From Priestia iocasae (GTDB lineage: Bacteria; Bacillota; Bacilli; Bacillales; Bacillaceae_H), in assembly GCF_016909075.1 (NCBI RefSeq), contig NZ_JAFBFC010000001.1, forward strand, positions 310,001 to 374,000: 64,000 bases of DNA. Reading direction: 5' to 3'. The notes under the pieces were generated by a model. It was not told the DNA's origin, made no database searches, and saw nothing but the letters and a program-made list of their open reading frames with translations. Below are positions 36,702 through 44,898 of the stretch, in pieces. The stretch's first letter is position 1; every line of letters begins with the position of its first letter. The translations under genes and the position numbers were made by a program.

Positions 36702-38483
36702 ATGAAATTTAGAAGAACTAATAAAGCTGGACAATTATTTAGGAAAAAAAAACAAGTAAGGAATGCAAAAGACAAACCTTTTAAAAAGGTAAAGGCAATA
36801 GAAAAAATAACATCCGGCATTTCTCTACAAGTAAGATTACTTGTAGCAGTTTTATCTTTATTACTGATTTCTACAAGTGTAGTCAGCTTTATTTCCTACA
36901 ATAAGTCAAAAGAAACAACTATAGATATCATTGAAAATCGACTTGAGAGAGAAGCGCAAACTACGTTTGAAATTTCTCAAAATTTGATGTATATGTACAT
37001 AAATGATGAACCAAATTTTATGAGACACTTAAATCAATCCATTAAGTCACAAGATGCTCAGTTAACGCAGGATGGTTTAAAAGCACACTTCTTCTTAATA
37101 AAAGAAGACGCATTAAGTCCTTTCTCAGTAAGTGCACATAGTAACGTATCTTTCTCTGATGACATCTTAAATCAAGTAAATGAGAAACAGCATGGTGTTT
37201 TACATATTAAGCAAAGCAACACAAATTACACACTGGCTTTTAAAGAAATTCCCGAATTAAAAGGCATTTATCTCATAGCCGTACCAACTGAAAATTATTT
37301 AGAGCCCATTCAACAATTAGGATTATTCATGTTAACAGCTGTAATAGGAAGTATAGCTATTACATCAGCAGTGATTATTTTATTAGTTCGAAGCTTGACT
37401 AGTCCTTTAATACAATTGCGTCATACAATTAGAAAAGTAAGAGAAGGGGACTTAAGTCAGCAAGTGGCTATTGAGACATCTATACCAGAAATCTCATCCC
37501 TAAGTAAAACATTCAACCTAATGATTGAGCACATGCGTACGTTTCTTTCGCAAATCGATGAAACGACAAACGAACTACATAAAACAGGAAATGAGCTCCA
37601 AAATGCTTCTCGAAGTTCGATGTTTTATAATGAACAATTAAATGCAGCCATTTCTGTTGTGAAACATGGTGCAGAACAGACAGCAGCAAGCTCTGAGCAT
37701 AATATTCAAGTGTTTCAATCAATGAAGCATGACATCCACTCCATCACTAGTCATATGGATGTTATTACTCATACTGCTCATAATATGAATACAAAAGCAT
37801 ATGAAGGAGAACAAAGTATTTCAAAAATTATTCGTTCAATGACAACATTTGAGCAAGAGTTTTTTGAAATGAATGAAACAATGAAAGAAGTAAAGCGACA
37901 CTCTCATTTAATTGCACGTATCGTCAGTCTGATTCAAGATTTTGCTGAGCAAACAAAGCTATTAGCATTAAACGCTACGATTGAAGCAGCTCGCGCAGGA
38001 GAAGCAGGAAGAGGATTTGCTGTTGTAGCGAATGAAGTTCGTAAGTTAGCAGATCAATCAACAAATGCAACAGAAGAGATCAAAGAGTTAATTACATCCA
38101 TGGAAGGCATCTCACTAAAAGCATCCTCAGAGTTTGAGGAGATGCTTTATAAAAGTAAATCAAATGTAGCTGTTGCTAAAGAATCAAGGATAACATTTGA
38201 TCATTTATTAAAAGAGATTGACCACGTTAGTCAGCAACTACAGCTGGTTAAAGAGGAGTGTGGTGAATTGTATGAAATGGTACCAGGAATGGAGCAATCT
38301 GCAGAGAGCTTTGTTTCGGTTTCTCAAGAAACATTAGCAAGTGCTGAACAGATGTTAGGAACATCCAAAGAGCAAGTTGCACACGTGAACAACACTCATG
38401 AAATAGGGATGCAGCTAACAAATTTATCAACGACCCTCACAGGGATTACAAGTGAATTTTATGTCACTCAAAAACAATCTTAA
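36702..38483 (+). CDS. methyl-accepting chemotaxis protein
   Basis: Transmembrane chemoreceptor of 593 residues. Basic N-terminus, span 1 about 44-66, an extracellular sensor domain of some 140 residues, span 2 about 208-230, HAMP domain (about 230-285), then the signalling coiled coil whose hairpin tip [26 protein letters not shown] is unmistakable. The sensor has no recognised ligand motif. AGGAGGGC-like ribosome site (GGAGGG) precedes ATG. Like the preceding exporter it is absent from this place in B. subtilis. Confidence 0.93.
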   Translation: MKFRRTNKAGQLFRKKKQVRNAKDKPFKKVKAIEKITSGISLQVRLLVAVLSLLLISTSVVSFISYNKSKETTIDIIENRLEREAQTTFEISQNLMYMYINDEPNFMRHLNQSIKSQDAQLTQDGLKAHFFLIKEDALSPFSVSAHSNVSFSDDILNQVNEKQHGVLHIKQSNTNYTLAFKEIPELKGIYLIAVPTENYLEPIQQLGLFMLTAVIGSIAITSAVIILLVRSLTSPLIQLRHTIRKVREGDLSQQVAIETSIPEISSLSKTFNLMIEHMRTFLSQIDETTNELHKTGNELQNASRSSMFYNEQLNAAISVVKHGAEQTAASSEHNIQVFQSMKHDIHSITSHMDVITHTAHNMNTKAYEGEQSISKIIRSMTTFEQEFFEMNETMKEVKRHSHLIARIVSLIQDFAEQTKLLALNATIEAARAGEAGRGFAVVANEVRKLADQSTNATEEIKELITSMEGISLKASSEFEEMLYKSKSNVAVAKESRITFDHLLKEIDHVSQQLQLVKEECGELYEMVPGMEQSAESFVSVSQETLASAEQMLGTSKEQVAHVNNTHEIGMQLTNLSTTLTGITSEFYVTQKQS

Positions 38484-38543
38484 AAAAAGAGGCTGAGTCA
38501 AACAGGGGTATTCTTTTCCCCCTTTGTCTCAGCCCCTTTTTTG
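38484..38543 (+). terminator. chemoreceptor terminator
   Basis: A long stem, GAGGCTGAGTCAAACAGGGG with its near-complement CCCCCTTTGTCTCAGCCCC, followed by TTTTTT; A-run on the other side means it may also serve the convergent yqgB. Confidence 0.9.
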
Positions 38544-38560
38544 TTTACATTATGAACTCA

Positions 38561-39346
38561 CTAGCTTTTTTTTATTGTAGGTTGTTTACGAATCGGTACA
38601 CGTTTCATAGCGAAAAATAAAAATAACAAGGTAACTACAGCGTGTGAAAAAAAGCTATATGGCACCATAATATGTAAAGCGTCTGTTAGAGTAAAGGTTA
38701 ATGTCATGAGAGTGCTACTATATGCCCACATTACCCACACATGTTTGTATGTAAGAGGTCGATTTAATAGCTTGGCTAATCCTAATCCAACTATAGCAAG
38801 TAGGCTTACTTCAATAAACTTTACCCCTGATGCGACTATATACAAAAGAACCAGTGCTAATGGAATAAGGATAATGAGAAGTTGCTTTGCTTGATCGAAT
38901 ATGCCAAAAAACTCCTCTTTAGTTAAGTTATTCATTTGTAAAAGAGAATAGCTATAGGTTTGGGTGCTATAGTTGGTTGTAATGAACAAGCCATCTTGTA
39001 AAAACCCAATAGCTTGCCTGTAAGTATTTGTGTCCGTCGTTGTAATAGAGCCTGTTGAGTCAAAGATAAACGTTGTGTCATTTCTCGACGTAATTAATGG
39101 CTCGTTCATCGATGAATAAAGAGAGTCATCTTGAATTGAAAAGTCACGGATTTCCGTTAATAAAATGGTTTTTGATTGTGCATAACCATTTACAACGGTT
39201 TGGGTAATAAAAAACATTGTCGGTAACAATGAAAGAAATGTTAAAAGAAACAGATAAGAAATCGTTTTACCAATCCCTTGAAATCGAAACATCGCCACTA
39301 TTTTTGGAGAATACAAGCTATAAAATAACTGATGAAATGCATTCAT
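38561..39346 (-). CDS. yqgB: DUF1189 membrane protein YqgB
   Basis: Integral membrane protein of about 261 residues of the DUF1189 family (maltodextrin-utilisation YvdA/MdxM-like group; function unknown). A conserved FHQLFYSLYSPKIVAMFRFQG start precedes a first span, an extracellular stretch (about 55-150) and four closely packed C-terminal spans. The ATG at 39346 is preferred because GAGGAG lies eight bases before it; the GTG at 39355 directly abuts that sequence. Three Pho-box-like repeats face this gene from 39448-39475. Confidence 0.82.
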   Translation of the reverse strand: MNAFHQLFYSLYSPKIVAMFRFQGIGKTISYLFLLTFLSLLPTMFFITQTVVNGYAQSKTILLTEIRDFSIQDDSLYSSMNEPLITSRNDTTFIFDSTGSITTTDTNTYRQAIGFLQDGLFITTNYSTQTYSYSLLQMNNLTKEEFFGIFDQAKQLLIILIPLALVLLYIVASGVKFIEVSLLAIVGLGLAKLLNRPLTYKHVWVMWAYSSTLMTLTFTLTDALHIMVPYSFFSHAVVTLLFLFFAMKRVPIRKQPTIKKS

Positions 39347-39447
39347 TGTTTTCACTCCTCGCCTATCTATTGTTCATTTTATAAAGAGGATGGAATGAAT
39401 ACAAGAAATTTTCAATACCAACAATAAATGTATGTACTGATAAATAA

Positions 39448-39475
39448 TGTGAAGTTAATGTTAAGAAATTGTAAA
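39448..39475 (-). promoter_or_regulatory. Pho-box-like repeats facing yqgB
   Basis: On the minus strand TTTACA (39475-39470), TTAACA (39464-39459) and TTCACA (39453-39448) are spaced at 11-bp intervals, the pattern bound by PhoP dimers. Confidence 0.6.
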
Positions 39476-39491
39476 TATTAAAATAAAAACA

Positions 39492-39519
39492 TTTACAATA
39501 ACTTTATTTTAAGTTAATA
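39492..39519 (+). promoter_or_regulatory. Pho-box-like repeats facing the Na/Pi-PhoU gene
   Basis: TTTACA (39492-39497), TTTATT (39503-39508) and TTAATA (39514-39519) at 11-bp intervals on the plus strand; weaker individual repeats than the opposed set. Confidence 0.5.
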
Positions 39520-39575
39520 ATGATAAAGGACTTGTAGATATGTGTCGAAAAAACATAGTTAGGGGTTGAATTTTT

Positions 39576-41219
39576 GTGGAACTTGATGTTCAAAAGATGA
39601 TATTTGAATTCATTGGTGGCCTTGGGATTTTCCTGTTCGGTATCAAGTTCATGGGTGACGGCTTGCAAAAATCAGCAGGCGATAAGCTCAGAGATATATT
39701 AGATCGATTTACAACAAATCCATTAATGGGTGTTTTAGCCGGGATTATTGTAACTATTCTTATTCAAAGTAGTTCAGGAACAACGGTTATTACGGTAGGG
39801 TTAGTTAGTGCTGGCTTTATGAACTTACGCCAAGCGATCGGTGTTATTATGGGAGCGAATATCGGAACAACGGTGACAGCTTTTATCATCGGTATTAAAA
39901 TTTCTGATTATGCGTTACCGATTTTAGCTGCGGGTGCTTTATTATTGTTCTTCTTTAAAAGTCCGCGAATCAATAACTTTGGTCAGATTGTTTTTGGATT
40001 TGGAGCGCTATTCTTTGGACTCCAATTAATGGGAGATGGAATGAAACCATTGCGTTCATTACAGGCTTTCCAAGATTTAACGGTTAGCATGAGTGATAAT
40101 CCAATTCTTGGTGTATTAATTGGAACGGTGTTTACGGTTATTGTTCAAAGCTCTAGTGCTACAATTGGTATTTTACAGGAACTATTTGGACAAGGTGCTC
40201 TTGACATTAAAGCTGCGTTACCGGTTTTATTTGGTGATAACATCGGAACGACCATTACAGCGGTATTAGCATCACTTGGAGCTAGTGTGGCAGCAAGACG
40301 TGCGGCCTTAACACACGTTATGTTTAACTTAATTGGAACAACCATCTTTTTAATTATTTTACCGTTGTATACAAAATTTATTGTGTATTTACAGGACTCT
40401 TTAAGCTTGAATCCAGAGATGACAATTGCTTTTGCACACGGTATCTTTAATACATCTAATACAATTATTCAATTCCCATTCATCGGGTTGCTTGCATTAA
40501 TTGTAACGAAAGTCATTCCTGGTGAAGATTCTTTAGTGGAATTTAAAGCAAAACATCTAGATCCTGTCTTTATTCAACAGTCGCCTTCTATCGCATTAGG
40601 ACAGGCGAAGGAAGAATTAATTCGTATGGGACAATTTGCGACAATTGGTCTAGATGAAGCAAATAAATATTTGAAAACAAAACAGCATAAACATGCGGAA
40701 ATGGCACTACAAGTCGAAGATGCAATTAACAACTTAGATCGAAAAATTACTGATTACCTTGTAATGCTTTCATCGAGTTCAATGTCTGTATCTGAAAGTG
40801 AAGAGCATTCTACTTTCTTAGACTCTGCTCGAGATATTGAACGAATTGGTGATCATTTTGAAAACATTGTTGAGTTAGTTGACTATCAAATTGCTAACAA
40901 AGTGAAAATGACAGAAGAAGCAAACAAAGATTTAGAAGAGATGTTTGAATTAACAATTTCAACTGTAAAAGAAGCAATGTCAGCATTAGAAAACAATGAT
41001 CGTGAAAAAGCAGTAAAAGTAATGCAAAAAGAAGATCAAATCGATACAATGGAGCGTACACTTCGTAAACAACATATTATTCGTATAAATGAAGGGCTAT
41101 GTACAGGCTCGGCAGGTATTGTATTTGTTGATATTATTAGTAACTTAGAGCGTATCGGCGATCATGCTGTAAACATTGCAGAAGCAGTACTTGGAGATCG
41201 TCATTCAAAAACAAAATAA
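39576..41219 (+). CDS. Na/Pi cotransporter with C-terminal PhoU domain
   Basis: Protein of 547 residues. The N-terminal 310 residues form a Na/Pi-cotransporter domain with the paired QSSSGTTVITVGLVSAG and QSSSATIGILQ motifs, each followed by GANIGTT or GDNIGTT. Residues about 340-540 are a PhoU-like helical domain with two ERIGDH elements. Family members import phosphate or sense it for regulation. GTG start with AGGGG upstream. Opposed Pho-box-like repeats in the divergent promoter region suggest phosphate control. Confidence 0.92.
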   Translation: MELDVQKMIFEFIGGLGIFLFGIKFMGDGLQKSAGDKLRDILDRFTTNPLMGVLAGIIVTILIQSSSGTTVITVGLVSAGFMNLRQAIGVIMGANIGTTVTAFIIGIKISDYALPILAAGALLLFFFKSPRINNFGQIVFGFGALFFGLQLMGDGMKPLRSLQAFQDLTVSMSDNPILGVLIGTVFTVIVQSSSATIGILQELFGQGALDIKAALPVLFGDNIGTTITAVLASLGASVAARRAALTHVMFNLIGTTIFLIILPLYTKFIVYLQDSLSLNPEMTIAFAHGIFNTSNTIIQFPFIGLLALIVTKVIPGEDSLVEFKAKHLDPVFIQQSPSIALGQAKEELIRMGQFATIGLDEANKYLKTKQHKHAEMALQVEDAINNLDRKITDYLVMLSSSSMSVSESEEHSTFLDSARDIERIGDHFENIVELVDYQIANKVKMTEEANKDLEEMFELTISTVKEAMSALENNDREKAVKVMQKEDQIDTMERTLRKQHIIRINEGLCTGSAGIVFVDIISNLERIGDHAVNIAEAVLGDRHSKTK

Positions 41220-41225
41220 TTGAAA

Positions 41226-41258
41226 CGAAGTCACACTTTTTCTAGTGTGACTTTTTTT
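41226..41258 (+). terminator. terminator of the Na/Pi-PhoU gene
   Basis: AAGTCACAC pairs with GTGTGACTT around TTTTTCTA, then a T-run. Confidence 0.9.
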
Positions 41259-41322
41259 CTTTGATCAATTAATATACAATAATAATGGTGAAAGTTGGAA
41301 AGGTTAGGAGTGAGTAAAAACG

Positions 41323-41805
41323 GTGGATATTGTTTATTGGAGTGTTATTCTTATTGCTTTTGTTGTGTCTTTTGTAGGACTTGTTTATCCAATTATTCCG
41401 AGTGTTCTCTTTATAGCGTTAGGCTTTATCCTTTATGGTATCTTTTATACATTTAACGATTTTTCCGTTCTGTTTTGGATTGTTCAAGGTTTGTTTATCC
41501 TTGCTCTATTTGCTGCTGATTATGTAGCAAATATAATTGGCGTTAAGAAGTTCGGTGGAACAAAGGCTGGGGTATGGGGAAGCACAATTGGTCTTTTAGT
41601 TGGGCCGTTTGTTATTCCTGTTCTAGGGATTATTATTGGTCCTTTTGTTGGAGCGGTAGTAGGAGAGTTAATTTTTCAAAGAACATCTTTGTTACAAGCG
41701 ATAAAAATCGGTTTTGGTTCATTAATTGGATTCTTCAGCGGTGCAGTTACAAAAGGTTTCATTCAATTAATTATGATTGGTTACTTTTTATATGTGGTTC
41801 TTTAA
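41323..41805 (+). CDS. yqgC: DUF456 membrane protein YqgC
   Basis: Membrane protein of 160 residues, DUF456 family, function unknown. Very hydrophobic with glycine-rich spans ([54 protein letters not shown]). Start GTG at 41323; AGGAG is 12 bases upstream, a little far. It lies upstream of the tRNA cluster and sodA as in B. subtilis. Confidence 0.85.
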   Translation: MDIVYWSVILIAFVVSFVGLVYPIIPSVLFIALGFILYGIFYTFNDFSVLFWIVQGLFILALFAADYVANIIGVKKFGGTKAGVWGSTIGLLVGPFVIPVLGIIIGPFVGAVVGELIFQRTSLLQAIKIGFGSLIGFFSGAVTKGFIQLIMIGYFLYVVL

Positions 41806-41872
41806 CGGATTGTATTGACATGGTAACGAAATCATGATAAAGTTTCTATGTCGTTAGTTATTATTTCGTTTT

Positions 41873-41947
41873 TCCACAGTAGCTCAGTGGTAGAGCAATC
41901 GGCTGTTAACCGATTGGTCGCAGGTTCGAGTCCTGCCTGTGGAGCCA
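41873..41947 (+). tRNA. tRNA-Asn(GTT)
   Basis: 75-nt cloverleaf with encoded CCA: acceptor TCCACAG/CTGTGGA, D-loop TAGCTCAGTGGTAGAGCA, anticodon arm CGGCTGTTAACCG (GTT), T-arm GCAGGTTCGAGTCCTGC, discriminator G. Confidence 0.97.
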
Positions 41948-41948
41948 C

Positions 41949-42025
41949 GGCGGTGTAGCTCAGCTGGCTAGAGCGTACGGTTCATACCCGTGAGGTCGGG
42001 GGTTCGATCCCCTCCGCCGCTACCA
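41949..42025 (+). tRNA. tRNA-Met(CAT), elongator
   Basis: 77 nt with CCA: acceptor GGCGGTG/CGCCGCT (two wobble pairs), anticodon loop GTTCATACC (CAT), T-arm GGGGGTTCGATCCCC. The G1 pairing and lack of the initiator CGCGGGG start mark it as elongator Met. Confidence 0.92.
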
Positions 42026-42046
42026 ATTCTATACATAGTTTTTCAT

Positions 42047-42121
42047 TCCACAGTAGCTCAGTGGTAGAGCAATCGGCTGTTAACCGATCGGTCGTAGGTT
42101 CGAGTCCTACCTGTGGAGCCA
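42047..42121 (+). tRNA. tRNA-Asn(GTT), second copy
   Basis: Almost identical to the first tRNA-Asn; differences are compensatory or in the T stem (CGATCGG, GTAGGTTCGAGTCCTAC). Encoded CCA. Confidence 0.97.
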
Positions 42122-42123
42122 GT

Positions 42124-42200
42124 GGACCCTTAGCTCAGCTGGTTAGAGCAGACGGCTCATAACCGTCCGGTCGCAGGTTCGAGTCCTGCAGGGTCCACCA
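42124..42200 (+). tRNA. tRNA(CAT), probably tRNA-Ile2 (lysidine-modified)
   Basis: 77 nt with CCA; acceptor GGACCCT/AGGGTCC, anticodon loop CTCATAA (CAT), discriminator A. Different from the elongator Met next to it. The acceptor and loop resemble Bacillus tRNA-Ile2, whose CAT anticodon is converted to read AUA by TilS; elongator Met cannot be fully excluded from sequence alone. Confidence 0.85.
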
Positions 42201-42219
42201 GTAATGAAAAACATCAAAC

Positions 42220-42312
42220 GGAGGAATACCCAAGTCTGGCTGAAGGGATCGGTCTTGAAAACCGACAGGGGTGTTAAAGCCCGCGGGGGTTCGAATCCCT
42301 CTTCCTCCTCCA
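42220..42312 (+). tRNA. tRNA-Ser(TGA)
   Basis: 93-nt class II tRNA with long variable arm: acceptor GGAGGAA/TTCCTCC, anticodon loop CTTGAAA (TGA), T-arm GGGGGTTCGAATCCCTC, CCA encoded. The base before CCA is T rather than the G usual for tRNA-Ser. Confidence 0.95.
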
Positions 42313-42324
42313 TACATACACACT

Positions 42325-42360
42325 CAAGCTTTCTTATTTATAAATAAGAAAGCTTTTTTA
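42325..42360 (+). terminator. tRNA cluster terminator
   Basis: AAGCTTTCTTATTTA pairs perfectly with TAAATAAGAAAGCTT, then TTTTTA. Confidence 0.9.
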
Positions 42361-42423
42361 TGTTTAGATGGCATAGAAGAGGGGAAATCGGTAATTATAT
42401 AGAAGGAATTAAATGCTTTTTCA

Positions 42424-42452
42424 TTGAAAGAATAGGATGAATTTGCTAATCT
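42424..42452 (+). promoter_or_regulatory. sodA promoter candidate
   Basis: TTGAAA (42424-42429), 17 bp, TAATCT (42447-42452). A small GGTGC/GCACC hairpin (42461-42473) near the predicted 5' end may stabilise the mRNA. Confidence 0.6.
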
Positions 42453-42510
42453 TAAAGTATTGGTGCTTAGCACCTTACATTATTTCTACATATTTGAAGG
42501 AGGAATTTTC

Positions 42511-43119
42511 ATGGCATACGAATTACCACAATTACCTTATGCATATGATGCACTAGAGCCACATATCGATAAGGAAACAATGAACATTCACCACACAAAG
42601 CACCATAACACGTACGTAACAAACTTAAACGCTGCAGTAGAAGGTAAAGCAGACTTAGCAGGCAAAAGTGTTGAAGAATTAATTGCAGATTTAGATGCGC
42701 TTCCAGAAGATATCCGTACAGCAGTACGTAACAACGGTGGCGGTCATGCTAACCATTCTTTATTCTGGACAATCTTATGTCCAAATGGTGGCGGTGAGCC
42801 AACTGGTGAATTAGCTGAAGCAATCAACAGCAAATTCGAAAGCTATGATAATTTTAAAGCAGAATTTACAAAAGCTGCTACAACTCGTTTTGGTTCTGGT
42901 TGGGCTTGGTTAATTGTAAACAATGGCGAATTAGAAATTACAAGCACTGCGAACCAAGATAGCCCATTAATGGAAGGTAAAACTCCTATTCTTGGCTTAG
43001 ATGTTTGGGAGCATGCTTACTACTTAAATTATCAAAACCGTCGTCCAGACTACATTTCAGCATTTTTCAACGTAGTAAAATGGGACGAAGTGGCAAAGCT
43101 TTACTCAGAAGCGAAGTAA
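42511..43119 (+). CDS. sodA: superoxide dismutase (Mn)
   Basis: Dismutates superoxide in the cytoplasm. Length 202; ligands H27 (NIHHTKHH), His in [11 protein letters not shown], and Asp/His in [11 protein letters not shown]; the [12 protein letters not shown] and GWAWLIV segments fit Mn-type enzymes. ATG at 42511 with AAGGAGG at seven to eight bases gives [17 protein letters not shown], the usual start; the 17 upstream codons are rejected. Confidence 0.97.
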   Translation: MAYELPQLPYAYDALEPHIDKETMNIHHTKHHNTYVTNLNAAVEGKADLAGKSVEELIADLDALPEDIRTAVRNNGGGHANHSLFWTILCPNGGGEPTGELAEAINSKFESYDNFKAEFTKAATTRFGSGWAWLIVNNGELEITSTANQDSPLMEGKTPILGLDVWEHAYYLNYQNRRPDYISAFFNVVKWDEVAKLYSEAK

Positions 43120-43127
43120 TCGCACTA

Positions 43128-43168
43128 AAGCCAGAAAAGGATGATATTCCTTTTCTGGTTTTTTCATT
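43128..43168 (+). terminator. sodA terminator
   Basis: AGCCAGAAAAGGA pairs with TCCTTTTCTGGTT, then TTTTTC. Confidence 0.9.
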
Positions 43169-43230
43169 ATGTACATAACTCCTTTTCTTTTTGACACACT
43201 AGGTGTTAGAAGAGAAAAGGAGTTTTTTAC

Positions 43231-44523
43231 ATGCCTTTATTAAAAAAAGTAGTTGGAGACGTCGAAGTCAATAAAGATTTAGTGTTACTTTTATTAATTG
43301 GTGGTCTATACGCACTGTCAATTTCAATATCTAATTCGTTTGTGAATGTTTATTTGTGGAAACAGTCGGGGAAATTTTCAGACCTTGCCATTTACAACTT
43401 AGCAGTTGTTGTGTTGCAACCTCTAACGTTCATTGTAGCAGGAAAATGGGCTAAGAAAATAGATCGAGTCATTGTGCTAAGACTTGGTGTTTCTTTTTTA
43501 GCTGTTTTTTATTTAGTTGTTTTATTTGTCGGAACACAAGCTTCTAAATTCTTACTTGTGTTAGGAGCATTATTAGGGATTGGATATGGTTTTTACTGGT
43601 TAGCCTTTAATGTATTAACATTTGAAATTACAGAGCCTGATACAAGAGATTTTTTTAACGGTTTTCTTGGTGTACTTAATTCCTTTGCAGGAATGATAGG
43701 CCCATTGGGTGCAGGTTTAGTTATCTCAACTTTTTATGAGTATATTGGTTATCGAATTGTATTCGGCTTTTCTTTAGCTTTATTTGTGAGTGCGGTCTTA
43801 CTAAGCTTTTTTCTTCAGAGAAGGCCAGCAGAAGGGCAATACATGTTTAGGGAAGTATTAGCAGAACGGAAAAGAAATAAGGATTGGAGACGTATTTTAA
43901 ATGCTCATTTTTTTCAAGGGTTAAGAGAAGGTACATTTATTTTCGTTGTGTCTGTACTCGTATTCATTACAACAGATAGTGAACTAGCGCTAGGTACATT
44001 TGGGCTTGTAAATTCAGCTGTTGCGTTTGTCGGGTACTACCTCGCTTCTCGATTCATTAAAAAAGAGCAACGATTAAAGTTTATTTTGATAGGTGGCTGT
44101 ATTTTATATGGATCAGTCTTTTTGCTTATCTTTAATCTGTCGTATACAAAACTGATTTTGTATGCAATCTGTATAGCAATTGCATATCCTATTTTACTTG
44201 TCCCTTATATGTCGTTAACTTATGATGTCATAGGAAGAGCGAAGGATATTGTTCAAAAGCGAATTGAGTACATTGTTGTACGGGAACTGTTTTTGAATAT
44301 AGGACGAATTGTATCCATTACGTTATTTTTACTTTCTGTCACATTATTTGATGAACATAAAAGTATGCCAATTTTATTATCCATTATCGGAATTGGCCAT
44401 ACAATAATTTATTTCTGTGTGCGCAATATCCCTCAACAGATTGATTCAGGGAGAGGAGAGGAAGAGAAGAAACCTGTCACTTCGCCAGTTCTAAATGAAG
44501 GAGATGGGGAATCTCCTGCCTAA
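43231..44523 (+). CDS. yqgE: YqgE-like MFS membrane transporter
   Basis: Twelve-span major facilitator-like protein of 430 residues located between sodA and pbpA, the position of B. subtilis yqgE. Spans alternate with short charged loops (AGKWAKKIDRVIVLR between the second and third). The canonical A-motif is reduced. C-terminal tail is hydrophilic and acidic (SGRGEEEKKPVTSPV). AAAAGGAG precedes ATG. Substrate unknown. Confidence 0.85.
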   Translation: MPLLKKVVGDVEVNKDLVLLLLIGGLYALSISISNSFVNVYLWKQSGKFSDLAIYNLAVVVLQPLTFIVAGKWAKKIDRVIVLRLGVSFLAVFYLVVLFVGTQASKFLLVLGALLGIGYGFYWLAFNVLTFEITEPDTRDFFNGFLGVLNSFAGMIGPLGAGLVISTFYEYIGYRIVFGFSLALFVSAVLLSFFLQRRPAEGQYMFREVLAERKRNKDWRRILNAHFFQGLREGTFIFVVSVLVFITTDSELALGTFGLVNSAVAFVGYYLASRFIKKEQRLKFILIGGCILYGSVFLLIFNLSYTKLILYAICIAIAYPILLVPYMSLTYDVIGRAKDIVQKRIEYIVVRELFLNIGRIVSITLFLLSVTLFDEHKSMPILLSIIGIGHTIIYFCVRNIPQQIDSGRGEEEKKPVTSPVLNEGDGESPA

Positions 44524-44898
44524 AAGAAGCTCAATATTAACAGATAGCTTTTAGTCTTTTATAAGAGAAGGTATAAACATTTTTTACTATAGAAATTTTT
44601 TTCTATTTCTTTTAAAATAGTATTAAAAAAGAGCTTGAATCAGCAGGAGAGTGGTGTCTTTTGTCATTTAAGCTAAATAAAATGGAACGTCGCATAATTC
44701 CACTTAATAAGGAAGTATGTTTACGTTCCATTTTGCGTGAAAGGCCCTTTTTGGTTTTAGTAGGTGGAGTTCCATTTATCTATGATCCTTACTTGTCCAT
44801 TCAAAGTAACTAGTCAGCATGAAAGAATGTGTTATTTCTTTATGTGAAAATGGTTCATGATATGAATAGGCTTATTATGATAAAGTGTAGGTGTTTCA
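44524..44898. other. yqgE-pbpA intergenic region
   Basis: 375 bp containing an AT-rich hairpin (ACTAT..ATAGT near 44585-44625), a possible 50-codon frame at 44661-44813 and, inside it, a perfect AATGGAACGT/ACGTTCCATT inverted repeat. No clear terminator for yqgE was identified. Confidence 0.5.
44661..44813 (+). CDS. possible small protein, 50 residues
   Basis: TTG-started frame giving MSFKLNKMERRIIPLNKEVC..., with AGGAGA ten bases before the start. It ends in a plausible PFIYDPYLSIQSN. Basic N-half, one short hydrophobic stretch (FLVLVGGVPFI). I do not recognise it. The overlapping inverted repeat argues that part of the region may be RNA structure rather than protein. Confidence 0.3.
   Translation: MSFKLNKMERRIIPLNKEVCLRSILRERPFLVLVGGVPFIYDPYLSIQSN

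Noticed and set aside
42135-42323. Minus-strand frame over the tRNA genes (GGGRGIRTPAGF)
   Set aside because: It is the reverse complement of tRNA sequence, a well-known source of spurious protein predictions.
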